This document shows, piece by piece, positions 14,262 through 20,442 of a stretch of DNA of 22,267 nt (within the stretch, counting starts at the first letter, position 1; every line of letters starts with the position of its first letter). This DNA is from a virus, in the IMG/VR virus record IMGVR_UViG_3300005563_000107, positions 1 to 22,267 of that record; one strand, written 5' to 3'. Under the pieces are notes generated by a model. It had not been told where the DNA came from. It did not search any database and saw only the letters and a list, made by a program, of their open reading frames with translations. The translations under genes and the position numbers were made by a program.

Positions 14262-14882
14262 TTAGAAGGTTGTGGGGCGCAAGCGCCCGTGAAAGCGTGT
14301 GGTGTTGCGCAAGTTTAACTCTTTCATAGCCATTTGCAACATTGATTGGTGGTAGGGAACTCGCGTTCTGTCAAGTACCGGCACAACAATTACCGACATG
14401 AGCATTTCCAGCGTGGCGGCATGCGCAATCAGGTTCTGCGCCTCGTTTGTCCAGGCGTTGGAATCGCTATCTGCCGATAGCGTCGGCAGGCTCTTGACGT
14501 AGTAAACCATAGCCGGGTAGGCGCTATCGGGAATGAGCGCTAGCTCAAAGCGGTCGCCTCGGTAATGGTAATGCGTAGGTACCGAAGTGGCGGAGATGGC
14601 ATTCATGGTACGGATGCCCTCGAAAGACTCTTCTTTGAGCCGATTCCAGCCGCCGCTGTCGCTGATCTCCAGGCGGTCGAGGTAGAGAAAATCTGAGGGA
14701 ACGGAAATGTAGGTTTGGCCCGCGGAGCAGGCTACGGAGGTTTGCGCCTCATTGAACCAGAAGCGCGAACCCTCATAGCACTTTATTGTATTGTTGATAG
14801 CACGCTTGACCTCGGGGATGAGATCAAACCTGTTCAGGTAATCCAGCGCTATCCGGTCTATCACATCCTTGTACGTCGCCAT
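14262..14882 (-). CDS. Head-tail adaptor-like protein, paralogue A (206 aa)
   Basis: Starts MATYKDVIDRIALDYLNRFD. It shares its order of motifs with the next gene (DYLNR, KRAI, RFWFN, PSDFLYLD, SLPTLSADSDSN), so the two are tandem paralogues. It is expected to bind the portal and help link head and tail. A strong AGGAGG stands 8 nt before the ATG, inside the 3' end of the glycosyltransferase gene, which it overlaps by 59 bp. The C-terminus (LRNTTRFHGRLRPTTF) is basic and lacks the Gln/Asn-rich tail of paralogue B. Two adaptors in one genome could form different rings or be alternates. Confidence 0.78.
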   Translation of the reverse strand: MATYKDVIDRIALDYLNRFDLIPEVKRAINNTIKCYEGSRFWFNEAQTSVACSAGQTYISVPSDFLYLDRLEISDSGGWNRLKEESFEGIRTMNAISATSVPTHYHYRGDRFELALIPDSAYPAMVYYVKSLPTLSADSDSNAWTNEAQNLIAHAATLEMLMSVIVVPVLDRTRVPYHQSMLQMAMKELNLRNTTRFHGRLRPTTF

Positions 14883-15606
14883 GCTCGTTTCCTCCTACCG
14901 GCATGGTATAGACCCTGTTGTCCGTGGTCAACGCATTGGCTGCTTCGGCCCGCCATTCCTGTGAAAACTCGCAGAATTGGTAATCCGCAAACCAAGGTCC
15001 GCCCATGGTGAAATGGACTAGCTTTGCCTCTGGGTTGTGCCCGTACTCCCCCACAAGATGATTCCACTCACGTGGCAGGGAACCTACATTGTGGGTCCAT
15101 TTAAATTGATGCAAATCTGATGGGTTTGCTGCGTTGACGTACTGGGGTACCAAAGAACGCACAGGGTATCTGTGACCGTTGAAGACCATAAGGCTTGACC
15201 AGTTCTTTTTGGGGTAAGCGGCTTGGTAGTGCCCGAGGAACTTGTATCCGGTTTTGGGGATGTAGTCATGCTGTACGACGAATACGTCAGTGTAAGGGTC
15301 GGCTAAGGCGATGTCTTCAAGTTCGCAAATGTCGGCTCGCATAAGCATGTCGCAGTCACAAAAGATGCTGACTCCCTCAAAGCCTGCCAGCCAGGGAGTA
15401 AGGAATCGCGTAATGCTGAACTCGGTAGACTCCGTAGGACCTCGTTCTCGGGTATACGCGCCCATCTGCCGCAGTTGGGGCAAATATAAAGGAGTGATGC
15501 TGACAGGCCGGGAGGCCCGTCGCATGATGGAGTGACTGAGGACATGATAGGCAACGGCTTCGTGAGGATCGTATCCAATTATGACCTGCAACGGACGTCT
15601 GCTCAT
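14824..15606 (-). CDS. Glycosyltransferase with DxD motif (GT-A-like)
   Basis: A 260-aa protein. It begins with a Rossmann-like strand (LQVIIGYDPHEAVAYHVLSH) and contains the helix/strand TESTEFSITRFLTPWLAG, then GVSIFCDCDMLMRADI with a D84-C-D86 DxD motif for metal and sugar-nucleotide binding. Later, SSLMVFNGHRYPVRSL and KLVHFTMGGPWF match the acceptor and C-terminal substrate regions of GT-A enzymes, so it probably transfers a sugar from an NDP-sugar. The ATG at 15606 overlaps the methyltransferase stop (ATGA). The last about 20 codons are shared with paralogue A of the adaptor in another frame and read Gly/Asp-rich, so the C-terminal end may be poorly constrained. The acceptor is unknown: virion protein, DNA base or host glycan. 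Confidence 0.8.
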   Translation of the reverse strand: MSRRPLQVIIGYDPHEAVAYHVLSHSIMRRASRPVSITPLYLPQLRQMGAYTRERGPTESTEFSITRFLTPWLAGFEGVSIFCDCDMLMRADICELEDIALADPYTDVFVVQHDYIPKTGYKFLGHYQAAYPKKNWSSLMVFNGHRYPVRSLVPQYVNAANPSDLHQFKWTHNVGSLPREWNHLVGEYGHNPEAKLVHFTMGGPWFADYQFCEFSQEWRAEAANALTTDNRVYTMPVGGNEHGDVQGCDRPDSAGLPEQV

Positions 15607-16121
15607 TCAGCAGCCTCACGCGGAGTCATTATTGCAGTGAACTCGCCCTTGCCGACTTGGTAGGATGTGAGGTCGAAGCGGGCGAGAAGCTTTTCGAGCC
15701 ACCAGCGCGGGCTTTCTTGGATGAGATGGGCGTTCCTTCCGTCGGGGAGAAACTTGGAGGCGGCTCGTGTAGCGACGTTGAGGAAGCACATTTGCTCGGT
15801 AAGCCCGGCCAAGTCGTCCAGTACCGCGTCCACGCATTCTGGCTCAATATGCTCAAGTACATCTGTGCATACAACGATGACAGCCGGAGTAGGTCGTTTT
15901 GAATATTCAGGAATACAGGGATCATAGTTTTGAATAGGGAATGGAATACCTTTTTGAAGACGCGCCTTGCCTGCGCCGTAATCGAGAATACTTCTCGTTT
16001 GCAGCTTCTTGGCAGCGTCCAGGATCATATCGCACCAGCGGGAACTTGAGGTGCCGTAATCGGGACGATCCTCGTGGAACTTTTGCTGGAGGGCTTGGTA
16101 TTCGGGGGTAATGAGGGTCAT
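15603..16121 (-). CDS. SAM-dependent methyltransferase (class I fold)
   Basis: A 172-aa protein with motif I ILDYGAGKARL (45-55), a short strand-end acidic motif NYDP (65-68), motif IV-like CTDVLEHIEPE (85-95) and ALRFD-type strands at the end. DVLEH is typical for small-molecule, glycan or protein methyltransferases of the Methyltransf_11/23 type, not for DNA cytosine methyltransferases, which carry PCQ/DPPY motifs that are absent here. At 172 aa it is compact but retains the SAM-binding half. It is coupled by ATGA overlaps to the hypothetical gene before it and to the glycosyltransferase after it, so a joint role in building or capping a modified sugar is a reasonable inference. Confidence 0.82.
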   Translation of the reverse strand: MTLITPEYQALQQKFHEDRPDYGTSSSRWCDMILDAAKKLQTRSILDYGAGKARLQKGIPFPIQNYDPCIPEYSKRPTPAVIVVCTDVLEHIEPECVDAVLDDLAGLTEQMCFLNVATRAASKFLPDGRNAHLIQESPRWWLEKLLARFDLTSYQVGKGEFTAIMTPREAAE

Positions 16122-16333
16122 TTTTTAAGCGGGCAAACTTGTTGGGAATCGCACCAATCCATCCAATGTCGGAGGTGGTCCTCCACCAACTTCATAGTGC
16201 CGTCAAAATCTTCATGAAACATACTGGAGGGATACATCATCTCCAGGTCTTTCCCGGAGGGGCGCTTGAGCCTAAACACAACCACGTTGGAGTTGGCAAG
16301 CTGGCCCCGCACCTGCGAAGCCAAATTACTCAT
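16118..16333 (-). CDS. Hypothetical 71-aa protein
   Basis: Starts MSNLASQVRGQLANSNVVVF and continues with LKRPSGKDLEMMYPSSMFHE, then an acidic/aromatic helix with HLRHWMDWCDSQQ. No family recognised. It overlaps the previous gene's stop (ATGA at 16330-16333) and the next start (ATGA at 16118-16121), so it is translated as part of the unit from the TPR-glycosyltransferase to the adaptors. No membrane segment or signal peptide. Confidence 0.7.
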   Translation of the reverse strand: MSNLASQVRGQLANSNVVVFRLKRPSGKDLEMMYPSSMFHEDFDGTMKLVEDHLRHWMDWCDSQQVCPLKK

Positions 16334-16506
16334 TTGCCTTTCCTACCTTTCGCCGCCATGCTGCCCATCTTTTTGGCTCCGTATTTGGCTCGGCCAATCT
16401 TGGCGGCCACCGCATCGGCTTCCTGCTTGCTATAGCCGGGTTCCTTCGCGATCTTGTCAGAGAGCGCCTTAAAGCGCCCGCCGCTGCCTAACTTTGGTTT
16501 AGCCAT
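16330..16506 (-). CDS. Small basic phage protein (58 aa)
   Basis: Starts MAKPKLGSGGRFKALSDKIA. It carries about 16 Lys/Arg and 4 acidic residues, and ends KKMGSMAAKGRKGK. The sequence resembles small basic proteins next to capsid or tail genes in other phages (motif KYGAKKM, with an IGRxKYG helix). It may be a DNA-binding or internal head protein. The ATG at 16506 is immediately behind the previous stop (16508); upstream is AAGGGG about 12 nt away. The next gene starts at 16333 with an ATGA overlap. Role not known. Confidence 0.7.
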   Translation of the reverse strand: MAKPKLGSGGRFKALSDKIAKEPGYSKQEADAVAAKIGRAKYGAKKMGSMAAKGRKGK

Positions 16507-16507
16507 G

Positions 16508-16675
16508 TCAGCACATCCCCTTCTTGCTGCCTTTAGGAGCAATACCCTTATTGACAGCAGGGGTGGAAGGCGCGGGCTTGTTGCTCACGAACGGAGGCGT
16601 GATGCCTACGGACTTGTGGCCGGAGGGCGCAGTAAACGGCTTGGGTTTCTGGGTGAAAGCAGGTTTCTTAGCCAT
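16508..16675 (-). CDS. Small Pro/Lys/Ser/Thr-rich protein without acidic residues (55 aa)
   Basis: Starts MAKKPAFTQK. It holds 10 Lys, 10 Pro, 9 Ser/Thr and no Asp or Glu, and ends KKGMC with a single terminal Cys. It is probably disordered. The ATG at 16675 has AAGGA 9 nt upstream; the longer reading from 16690 starts with TTG and is less likely. It overlaps the last 8 bp of the TPR-glycosyltransferase gene. Ser/Thr/Pro-rich disordered segments are common acceptors for O-glycosylation, and Lys-rich peptides are also found as packaged head proteins; neither is shown here. Confidence 0.65.
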   Translation of the reverse strand: MAKKPAFTQKPKPFTAPSGHKSVGITPPFVSNKPAPSTPAVNKGIAPKGSKKGMC

Positions 16676-18233
16676 GATTAAGTCCTTCAAGTAGTGATGT
16701 GAGGTTATCCGCCACTTCGGCTACAACAGGCGTCCAGTCTACTGTACCCGGTTGCTGCCTAAATAGCGTTATGCTGTTAAACCACGGTGTTGTATCTAAG
16801 TCAAGTCTGTAACGCCATGCAGGTCTTGATGGAGTCATTACCCAGGTAGGAACTCCCATAGAACCAGCAAGCCACACAACAGAAGTGCAAACGGTGATAA
16901 CCAAATCGAGGTTCGCCACCAACCCCGCCGTGTCGTCATAGTTCGGGCTGTGCGTGGCTTCGGGCCAATGGTGGATGTCAATGCCGTGTTTTTCTTTGAA
17001 GGCTGCAATTTCTTGTTCGCAGTTGGTGTATTGGAGACTGATCCAGTTGACGTCTTGCCGCAGTAGGGGCAACAAGGCCTCAAGGCTAAGAGAGCGAACT
17101 TCGACTCGGGTTCGCTTATGTCCACCCACCCATGAGATACCGATGTTAGGCTTGCGTGGCAAGTTGTGCAGACGTTCGTTCCACTTGAGTTCTGCAGCTG
17201 CGGATGGCTTGATATAAGGCGTGCCAGGAAAAGCCTCAAGATTGGGTCGGAAGAATCGGGGCACGTCTCCGAGGGCGATTTTGGCGTCAAACTCGTATCG
17301 TTGGGTTCCATCTTGTTTCAGCGGCCACGTAAGGATTTCGTCTTCCCGCGTCGGGTAGATGTCAATGTTGGGGAAGGAGTTGCAAAACAGCGTGTGAAGC
17401 TTTTTGTGGCACTCAAAAACTGTATCAGGGCATGCACGGAGTAAATCGGGTAAGCATGATGCGAATAAAATTTCATCCCCAATTCCTTGCTCGCCATAGA
17501 CGACAAGGCGCTTACCGGGCGTCCCATCCCAGTAGGGTAGCGGATCGCGTGTGTAATTACGATCCATGCGGACATTAGCTTTAAGTCCCCACTGATATTC
17601 CGGCCAACCTCGTCCATAATCTCCCATCTCAAGGTAGGCCAGAGCTCGGTTCCAGTGAGCTTGCGCGTGATCTGGTTGCACTTCAATTGCTGCATCCAGA
17701 TGGGTGAGGGCTTCCTCAGGTTTTCCCTCATTAATGTAGAGCGTGCCAAGGTTGTTTTGGATGTCAGAGTTGATGGGCAAACCTTCCTGCGCTTGTTGGA
17801 ACATCGCCCGCGCCACAGGCACGTTGTTCTCATGCTTGTAGCAGGTACCCAAGGCATTCAGGATTTCACTGCGCTTAATCTTCAGGAAGTCATCTAACTG
17901 GTTGGCCTTCTCCGCCTTGGGGATGATGCCCACGCGCTTGAAGCCCTCAATCATGTTATCCATGTTGTCGAGAGCATACTTAAGCAGCCGATGCGCTAGG
18001 CCGTTCTTCTCGGCCACCGCATAGTTCATCCCCAGGGCGGCGTGGATAACCGGGTTATCAAACTGCTCATTTAGCAGCTCCAGGTAAATGCGCTCGGCTT
18101 CCTTACGCTGCCCGGCTTTCTCAAGCTCGGTGGCTTCATAGAAGGGGTTGTTGACTTTCTTGGGGGCGGGATTGGCTGCAGGGGTGACTAAGCGCTTGGC
18201 GGCTTCGTCGAGGAATAGCTGAATGTCGGCCAT
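16668..18233 (-). CDS. TPR-containing glycosyltransferase
   Basis: A 521-aa protein. Residues about 34-67, 122-155, 156-189 and 190-215 form TPR-like helical hairpins (NALGTCYKHENNVPVARAMF, NNLGTLYINEGKPEEALTHL and AHWNRALAYLEMGDYGRGW). The end of the TPR array, GRGWPEYQW, is typical of the junction to a GT-B domain in bacterial TPR-glycosyltransferases. The GT domain (about 240-521) has GEQGIGDEILFASCL (247-261), PNIGISWVGG (362-371), HKRTRVEVRSL, and a C-terminal strand-helix LDLVITVCTSVVWLAGSMGV (442-461) as in GT9/GT41-like enzymes. The TPR part would bind protein acceptors. It is the first gene after the intrinsic terminator and extended -10 element. The likely role is protein or virion glycosylation; the sugar and acceptor are unknown. 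Confidence 0.82.
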   Translation of the reverse strand: MADIQLFLDEAAKRLVTPAANPAPKKVNNPFYEATELEKAGQRKEAERIYLELLNEQFDNPVIHAALGMNYAVAEKNGLAHRLLKYALDNMDNMIEGFKRVGIIPKAEKANQLDDFLKIKRSEILNALGTCYKHENNVPVARAMFQQAQEGLPINSDIQNNLGTLYINEGKPEEALTHLDAAIEVQPDHAQAHWNRALAYLEMGDYGRGWPEYQWGLKANVRMDRNYTRDPLPYWDGTPGKRLVVYGEQGIGDEILFASCLPDLLRACPDTVFECHKKLHTLFCNSFPNIDIYPTREDEILTWPLKQDGTQRYEFDAKIALGDVPRFFRPNLEAFPGTPYIKPSAAAELKWNERLHNLPRKPNIGISWVGGHKRTRVEVRSLSLEALLPLLRQDVNWISLQYTNCEQEIAAFKEKHGIDIHHWPEATHSPNYDDTAGLVANLDLVITVCTSVVWLAGSMGVPTWVMTPSRPAWRYRLDLDTTPWFNSITLFRQQPGTVDWTPVVAEVADNLTSLLEGLNHG

Positions 18234-18253
18234 GCTAACCTGTTTGAGAGTTA

Positions 18254-18264
18254 CCCATCACGGG
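18254..18264 (-). repeat. CCGTGATGG motif, copy 3 (CCC/GGG flanks)
   Basis: The minus strand reads CCCGTGATGGG. The 9-bp core CCGTGATGG is the same as in the two copies upstream of the capsid gene, but the outer pair is C/G instead of A/T, so the flanks remain complementary. It lies about 21 nt before the TPR-glycosyltransferase ATG, probably in its 5' UTR. Confidence 0.6.
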
Positions 18265-18280
18265 CGGAAGAGGAACCGCT

Positions 18281-18289
18281 ATTTTAACA
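18281..18289 (-). promoter_or_regulatory. Extended -10 promoter element upstream of TPR-glycosyltransferase
   Basis: The minus strand reads TGTTAAAAT, an extended -10 (TGn-TAAAAT, one mismatch from TATAAT). It lies 15 nt beyond the terminator at 18304-18330 and about 48 nt before the ATG at 18233. No good -35 is seen 17 nt upstream (TTTTTC lies there), which extended -10 promoters often tolerate. A new transcript starting here would restart transcription of the TPR-glycosyltransferase unit. Confidence 0.4.
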
Positions 18290-18303
18290 TTTGGTACAGG
18301 CAA

Positions 18304-18330
18304 GAAAAAGCCCGCCTTGTGAGCGGGCTT
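18304..18330 (-). terminator. Intrinsic terminator after the head genes
   Basis: On the minus strand an 8-bp stem, AAGCCCGC with GCGGGCTT, encloses a 7-nt loop and is followed by a run of T (TTTTTCTT). It lies 68 bp after the stop of the 103-aa gene and just before the TPR-glycosyltransferase unit, so it should end leftward transcripts of the capsid region. Confidence 0.85.
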
Positions 18331-18383
18331 AAACCAACGTGAGGGCGTCGGTGAGTCGCAGCTTGAGCCATCTATGAGATGAC
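18304..18383 (-). ncRNA. Candidate small RNA between a -10 box and a terminator
   Basis: The non-coding stretch has a TATAAT element at its upstream end, a short internal hairpin (CATCT, CAT loop, AGATG on the minus strand) and a strong intrinsic terminator at its end. No ORF is seen in it. It may equally be only the 3' UTR of the head transcript. Low confidence because no -35 is evident. Confidence 0.25.
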
Positions 18384-18389
18384 ACACGC

Positions 18390-18395
18390 ATTATA
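18390..18395 (-). promoter_or_regulatory. Perfect -10 hexamer (TATAAT) before the terminator
   Basis: The minus strand reads TATAAT just past the stop of the 103-aa gene. No TTGACA-like -35 is seen at the proper distance (ATCTGC at 17 nt), so promoter activity is uncertain. If active, transcription would begin near 18383 and stop at the terminator, giving an RNA of about 80 nt. Confidence 0.3.
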
Positions 18396-18397
18396 AC

Positions 18398-18709
18398 CTA
18401 TGAGTACACGATGCAGATGCTGCCAGAAGCCGTGCCCAACTTTTGGATGCGCGCCACAATACCCAATTCAAAGTCAATTTCTATCGGCATGACCTGCCCA
18501 GCCGTGAACCGCTGCGCCACGCGGGGCGTGGAGACAGAGGTTGTCGGGCTGTCAAAAAGCTGCACGAACACGTCGATGGCGGAGTTGCCGGAGTAGTCGC
18601 AACCTACGATCAGGCGATGCACCGTACCCGGACCGGGCTTGATTTGCACAGTCTGAGTGGTGGCGGTCGCCTGAAAGGTTACACCGGCGTTAAGTACGGG
18701 ATGCGTCAT
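18398..18709 (-). CDS. Small structural protein, probably head accessory (103 aa)
   Basis: Starts MTHPVLNAGVTFQATATTQT; beta-rich throughout, with Gly/Thr/Val strands and no charged helices (TVHRLIVGCDYSGNSAIDVF, then QRFTAGQVMPIEIDFELG). It has the appearance of a small beta-sandwich decoration or stabilising protein. The ATG at 18709 begins 3 nt after the stop of the 46-aa gene; the longer reading from 18715 uses TTG. The Shine-Dalgarno is weak (GTGAG), so translation may be coupled. It is the last gene before the terminator of the head unit. Function inferred from fold appearance and position. Confidence 0.65.
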   Translation of the reverse strand: MTHPVLNAGVTFQATATTQTVQIKPGPGTVHRLIVGCDYSGNSAIDVFVQLFDSPTTSVSTPRVAQRFTAGQVMPIEIDFELGIVARIQKLGTASGSICIVYS

Positions 18710-18711
18710 TG

Positions 18712-18852
18712 TCAATTACTCACAGAAAAGTCGATAACAACTTCGCCTAAAGGCCCGTTTACCGGGCCTGCACTGCTGCCATGACTTTGAACTTCATCAT
18801 CAACATACAGCGTATTTAGGTCACTATCACAAGCAACAAGAGTGTAGGGCAT
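18712..18852 (-). CDS. 46-aa ORF with TAATG coupling, unknown function
   Basis: Starts MPYTLVACDSDLNTLYVDDE and ends VVIDFSVSN. Its ATG overlaps the stop of the head protein gene as TAATG, and its TGA lies 2 nt before the next ATG, which fills a gap exactly on the same strand; this argues for a real gene although it is short. It is acidic and probably beta-rich. The AGGCCCG / CGGGCCT hairpin (18751-18769) lies inside it. Confidence 0.6.
   Translation of the reverse strand: MPYTLVACDSDLNTLYVDDEVQSHGSSAGPVNGPLGEVVIDFSVSN
18751..18769 (-). other. GC-rich RNA hairpin inside the 46-aa ORF
   Basis: A perfect 7-bp stem, AGGCCCG with CGGGCCT, encloses a 5-nt loop. On the minus strand it is followed only by TTTAGG, so it is not a good terminator; it could pause polymerase or limit translation of the downstream part. 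Confidence 0.4.
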
Positions 18853-19274
18853 TATTTACCGTCCAAGGTGTAGCGCAAGGACAGGCGCAGGCCACCACTT
18901 GCCCCGGCAGCGGAAATAGCCGTCACCTTCAAGTCAATGGTGTCCTCCGCGCTGTAGGAGTAGCCGTAACCAGTAGAGCGCATTGCGGTGGAAACGGCTG
19001 TGCCGGACAGGAGAACAGTTGTCGCCAGCGCAGATGCACTGTTGCCGTCGCCAATGTCGAAAGTAATCACGCCGCTGTGTGTGGTTGGCACGTCAATCAT
19101 GCCAAGCGCAAAGCTGAGAATCTGCGCGCCAGCCGGAACTTTCACCATTTGAATAACGTCGCCAGCAGACAACGCAGTAGTCATAGTAAAGTCCACAACG
19201 CGGGTAATGTCCCCGTTGATTGCGAAGCGTGCAGGAACCCCGGCTTCCGCTGCGGTAGCAGTATAAGTTGCCAT
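18852..19274 (-). CDS. Head decoration-like / capsid-associated protein (140 aa)
   Basis: Starts MATYTATAAEAGVPARFAIN. It is beta-rich with a hydrophobic Gly/Ala/Thr composition (ADVIQMVKVPAGAQIL-like strands, VITFDIGDGNSA). It lies directly after the major capsid gene, where small structural proteins of this kind are common, and looks like a decoration or stabilising protein. The ATG at 19274 has AAGGGG about 9 nt upstream (the same ACTAAC-ATG spacing occurs before the 653-aa gene). Its stop overlaps the next start. Function inferred. Confidence 0.7.
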   Translation of the reverse strand: MATYTATAAEAGVPARFAINGDITRVVDFTMTTALSAGDVIQMVKVPAGAQILSFALGMIDVPTTHSGVITFDIGDGNSASALATTVLLSGTAVSTAMRSTGYGYSYSAEDTIDLKVTAISAAGASGGLRLSLRYTLDGK

Positions 19275-19285
19275 GTTAGTTCCCC

Positions 19286-20365
19286 TTAGTTAGAAGTATG
19301 CGGAGCAGCGTACGTACGCACCGCAATTGTGGCGAAGTCGGAGCCGTTGTAGACCATCTTCTTCATGCCAGCCATGCAGCCGGCCGCCACACCGAATTGA
19401 TTTTCGTAGTCGAAGTAGTCCTCTACCCACTGGTAGCGCTCCGGTCCGTTGTCACGTCCGAAGGCCATGCCCACAGCTTGCGCGCCACACATAACAGCTT
19501 GGCGCACTACGTTGCCGGTAGCACTGCCAGAGCTAGAGAATGCGGGTACACGATTAGAAGCGTGCAGGATAACGCCGTTGTACTCGCCCAGCGCGCCTGT
19601 GTAGATCGGGTTATTGCTGATTTGACCGCCTTGAATGGCTGCCTTCTGCAAGTCCGCCCACTGACCAGTGGAGACGTTGGTGCGCATGTCCGTCACTTGG
19701 TAGTGGTGCAAGAACATAACGTACTTCTCTTCGCCGTTAATCATGATCGGGCGGATCGGCACGGCCAAGGTCTTGGCCTTTTCGACTGCCACGTCAATCA
19801 GGGTCAGCGTAAATTTCTGCGTAGCGGTGTTGTCGAATGACCACGCGGTAGGAGCGCCGCTGCCGCCTGCGATAATCAGGTGGTCGCTGTCAGCAGCAAT
19901 CGCGGATTGCATGCCGGTGTAGCGCGTATCGCTTTGGAAAGTGTTGCCGCAAATCTGGTTGAAGAACCATGTGTCAATGCGGTCAGCCCACCAGTCTTGG
20001 AGGCTCAAGCGGGCGTGCTCGCGCACGTCAAACGGAACCAGTTGGCGGCTAAAGCGGCCACCTTCGCGTACAGCGTGACGAAGCTGTTGGATGTACAGAT
20101 CGTCGCTGTAGTAGTTCACGCGCTCTTCGTTGCCCTCAAGCGTGGCATCCCCAAGGATACCGTTGCCGGACAAGAGGCGACGCAGCGGAATACGAATACG
20201 GTCACCCGCACTCTTCTGGGTGTCGTCGTAAATCTGAATCAGCGAGTTGTCGTCTTTGCCCATGAACTTGAACACCCAAGTTTGCTTGAGTGCCTCCACG
20301 GACATCTTTTTTGACCACAGCTTGACGGCTAATGCATCACCTGTGGCGAAACTGGTAACAGCCAT
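19286..20365 (-). CDS. Major capsid protein, N4 gp56 / DUF4043-type HK97-fold family
   Basis: A 359-aa protein. The N-terminus (MAVTSFATGDALAVKLWSKK, then MSVEALKQTW) and the segment GDRIRIPLRRLLSGNGILGD (55-73) with LEGNEERV are the recognition marks of the N4 gp56 capsid family. QQLRHAVREGGRFSRQLVPF, the Trp-rich DWWADRIDTWFFNQ and the C-terminal ERYQWVEDYFDYENQFGVAA also fit. The size is near that of the family. It assembles the icosahedral head. GGAGGGAG lies about 5 nt before the ATG; part of it is held in the 20376-20391 hairpin. The ATG at 20365 starts the family N-terminus. It follows the 160-aa gene after a 98-bp gap that carries the repeat motifs. Confidence 0.9.
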   Translation of the reverse strand: MAVTSFATGDALAVKLWSKKMSVEALKQTWVFKFMGKDDNSLIQIYDDTQKSAGDRIRIPLRRLLSGNGILGDATLEGNEERVNYYSDDLYIQQLRHAVREGGRFSRQLVPFDVREHARLSLQDWWADRIDTWFFNQICGNTFQSDTRYTGMQSAIAADSDHLIIAGGSGAPTAWSFDNTATQKFTLTLIDVAVEKAKTLAVPIRPIMINGEEKYVMFLHHYQVTDMRTNVSTGQWADLQKAAIQGGQISNNPIYTGALGEYNGVILHASNRVPAFSSSGSATGNVVRQAVMCGAQAVGMAFGRDNGPERYQWVEDYFDYENQFGVAAGCMAGMKKMVYNGSDFATIAVRTYAAPHTSN

Positions 20366-20375
20366 GATGTCTCCC

Positions 20376-20391
20376 TCCGCGCATACGCGGA
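20376..20391 (-). promoter_or_regulatory. Hairpin overlapping the capsid gene ribosome-binding site
   Basis: On the minus strand, TCCGCG and CGCGGA form a 6-bp stem with a 4-nt loop. The 3' arm shares its final GGA with the GGAGGGAG Shine-Dalgarno (20371-20378) of the major capsid gene. It could protect the mRNA 5' end or tune initiation. Structure visible; effect inferred. Confidence 0.5.
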
Positions 20392-20413
20392 ATTGTTTTT
20401 CAAAGGATTGGGA

Positions 20414-20424
20414 ACCATCACGGT
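20414..20424 (-). repeat. CCGTGATGG motif, copy 2
   Basis: The minus strand reads ACCGTGATGGT, an 11-bp exact repeat of copy 1 found 29 bp away, with complementary ends (ACC/GGT). It lies 49 nt upstream of the capsid ATG in a non-coding gap. Confidence 0.65.
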
Positions 20425-20442
20425 TTCGCTTACTGCGACCCC

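Noticed and set aside
18369-18381. CATCT / AGATG hairpin as a terminator
   Set aside because: The stem is only 5 bp with no T-run; the strong terminator is at 18304-18330.
19298-20314. Two plus-strand ORFs antisense to the major capsid gene
   Set aside because: They mirror the capsid gene, which is a clear family member; no independent signals.
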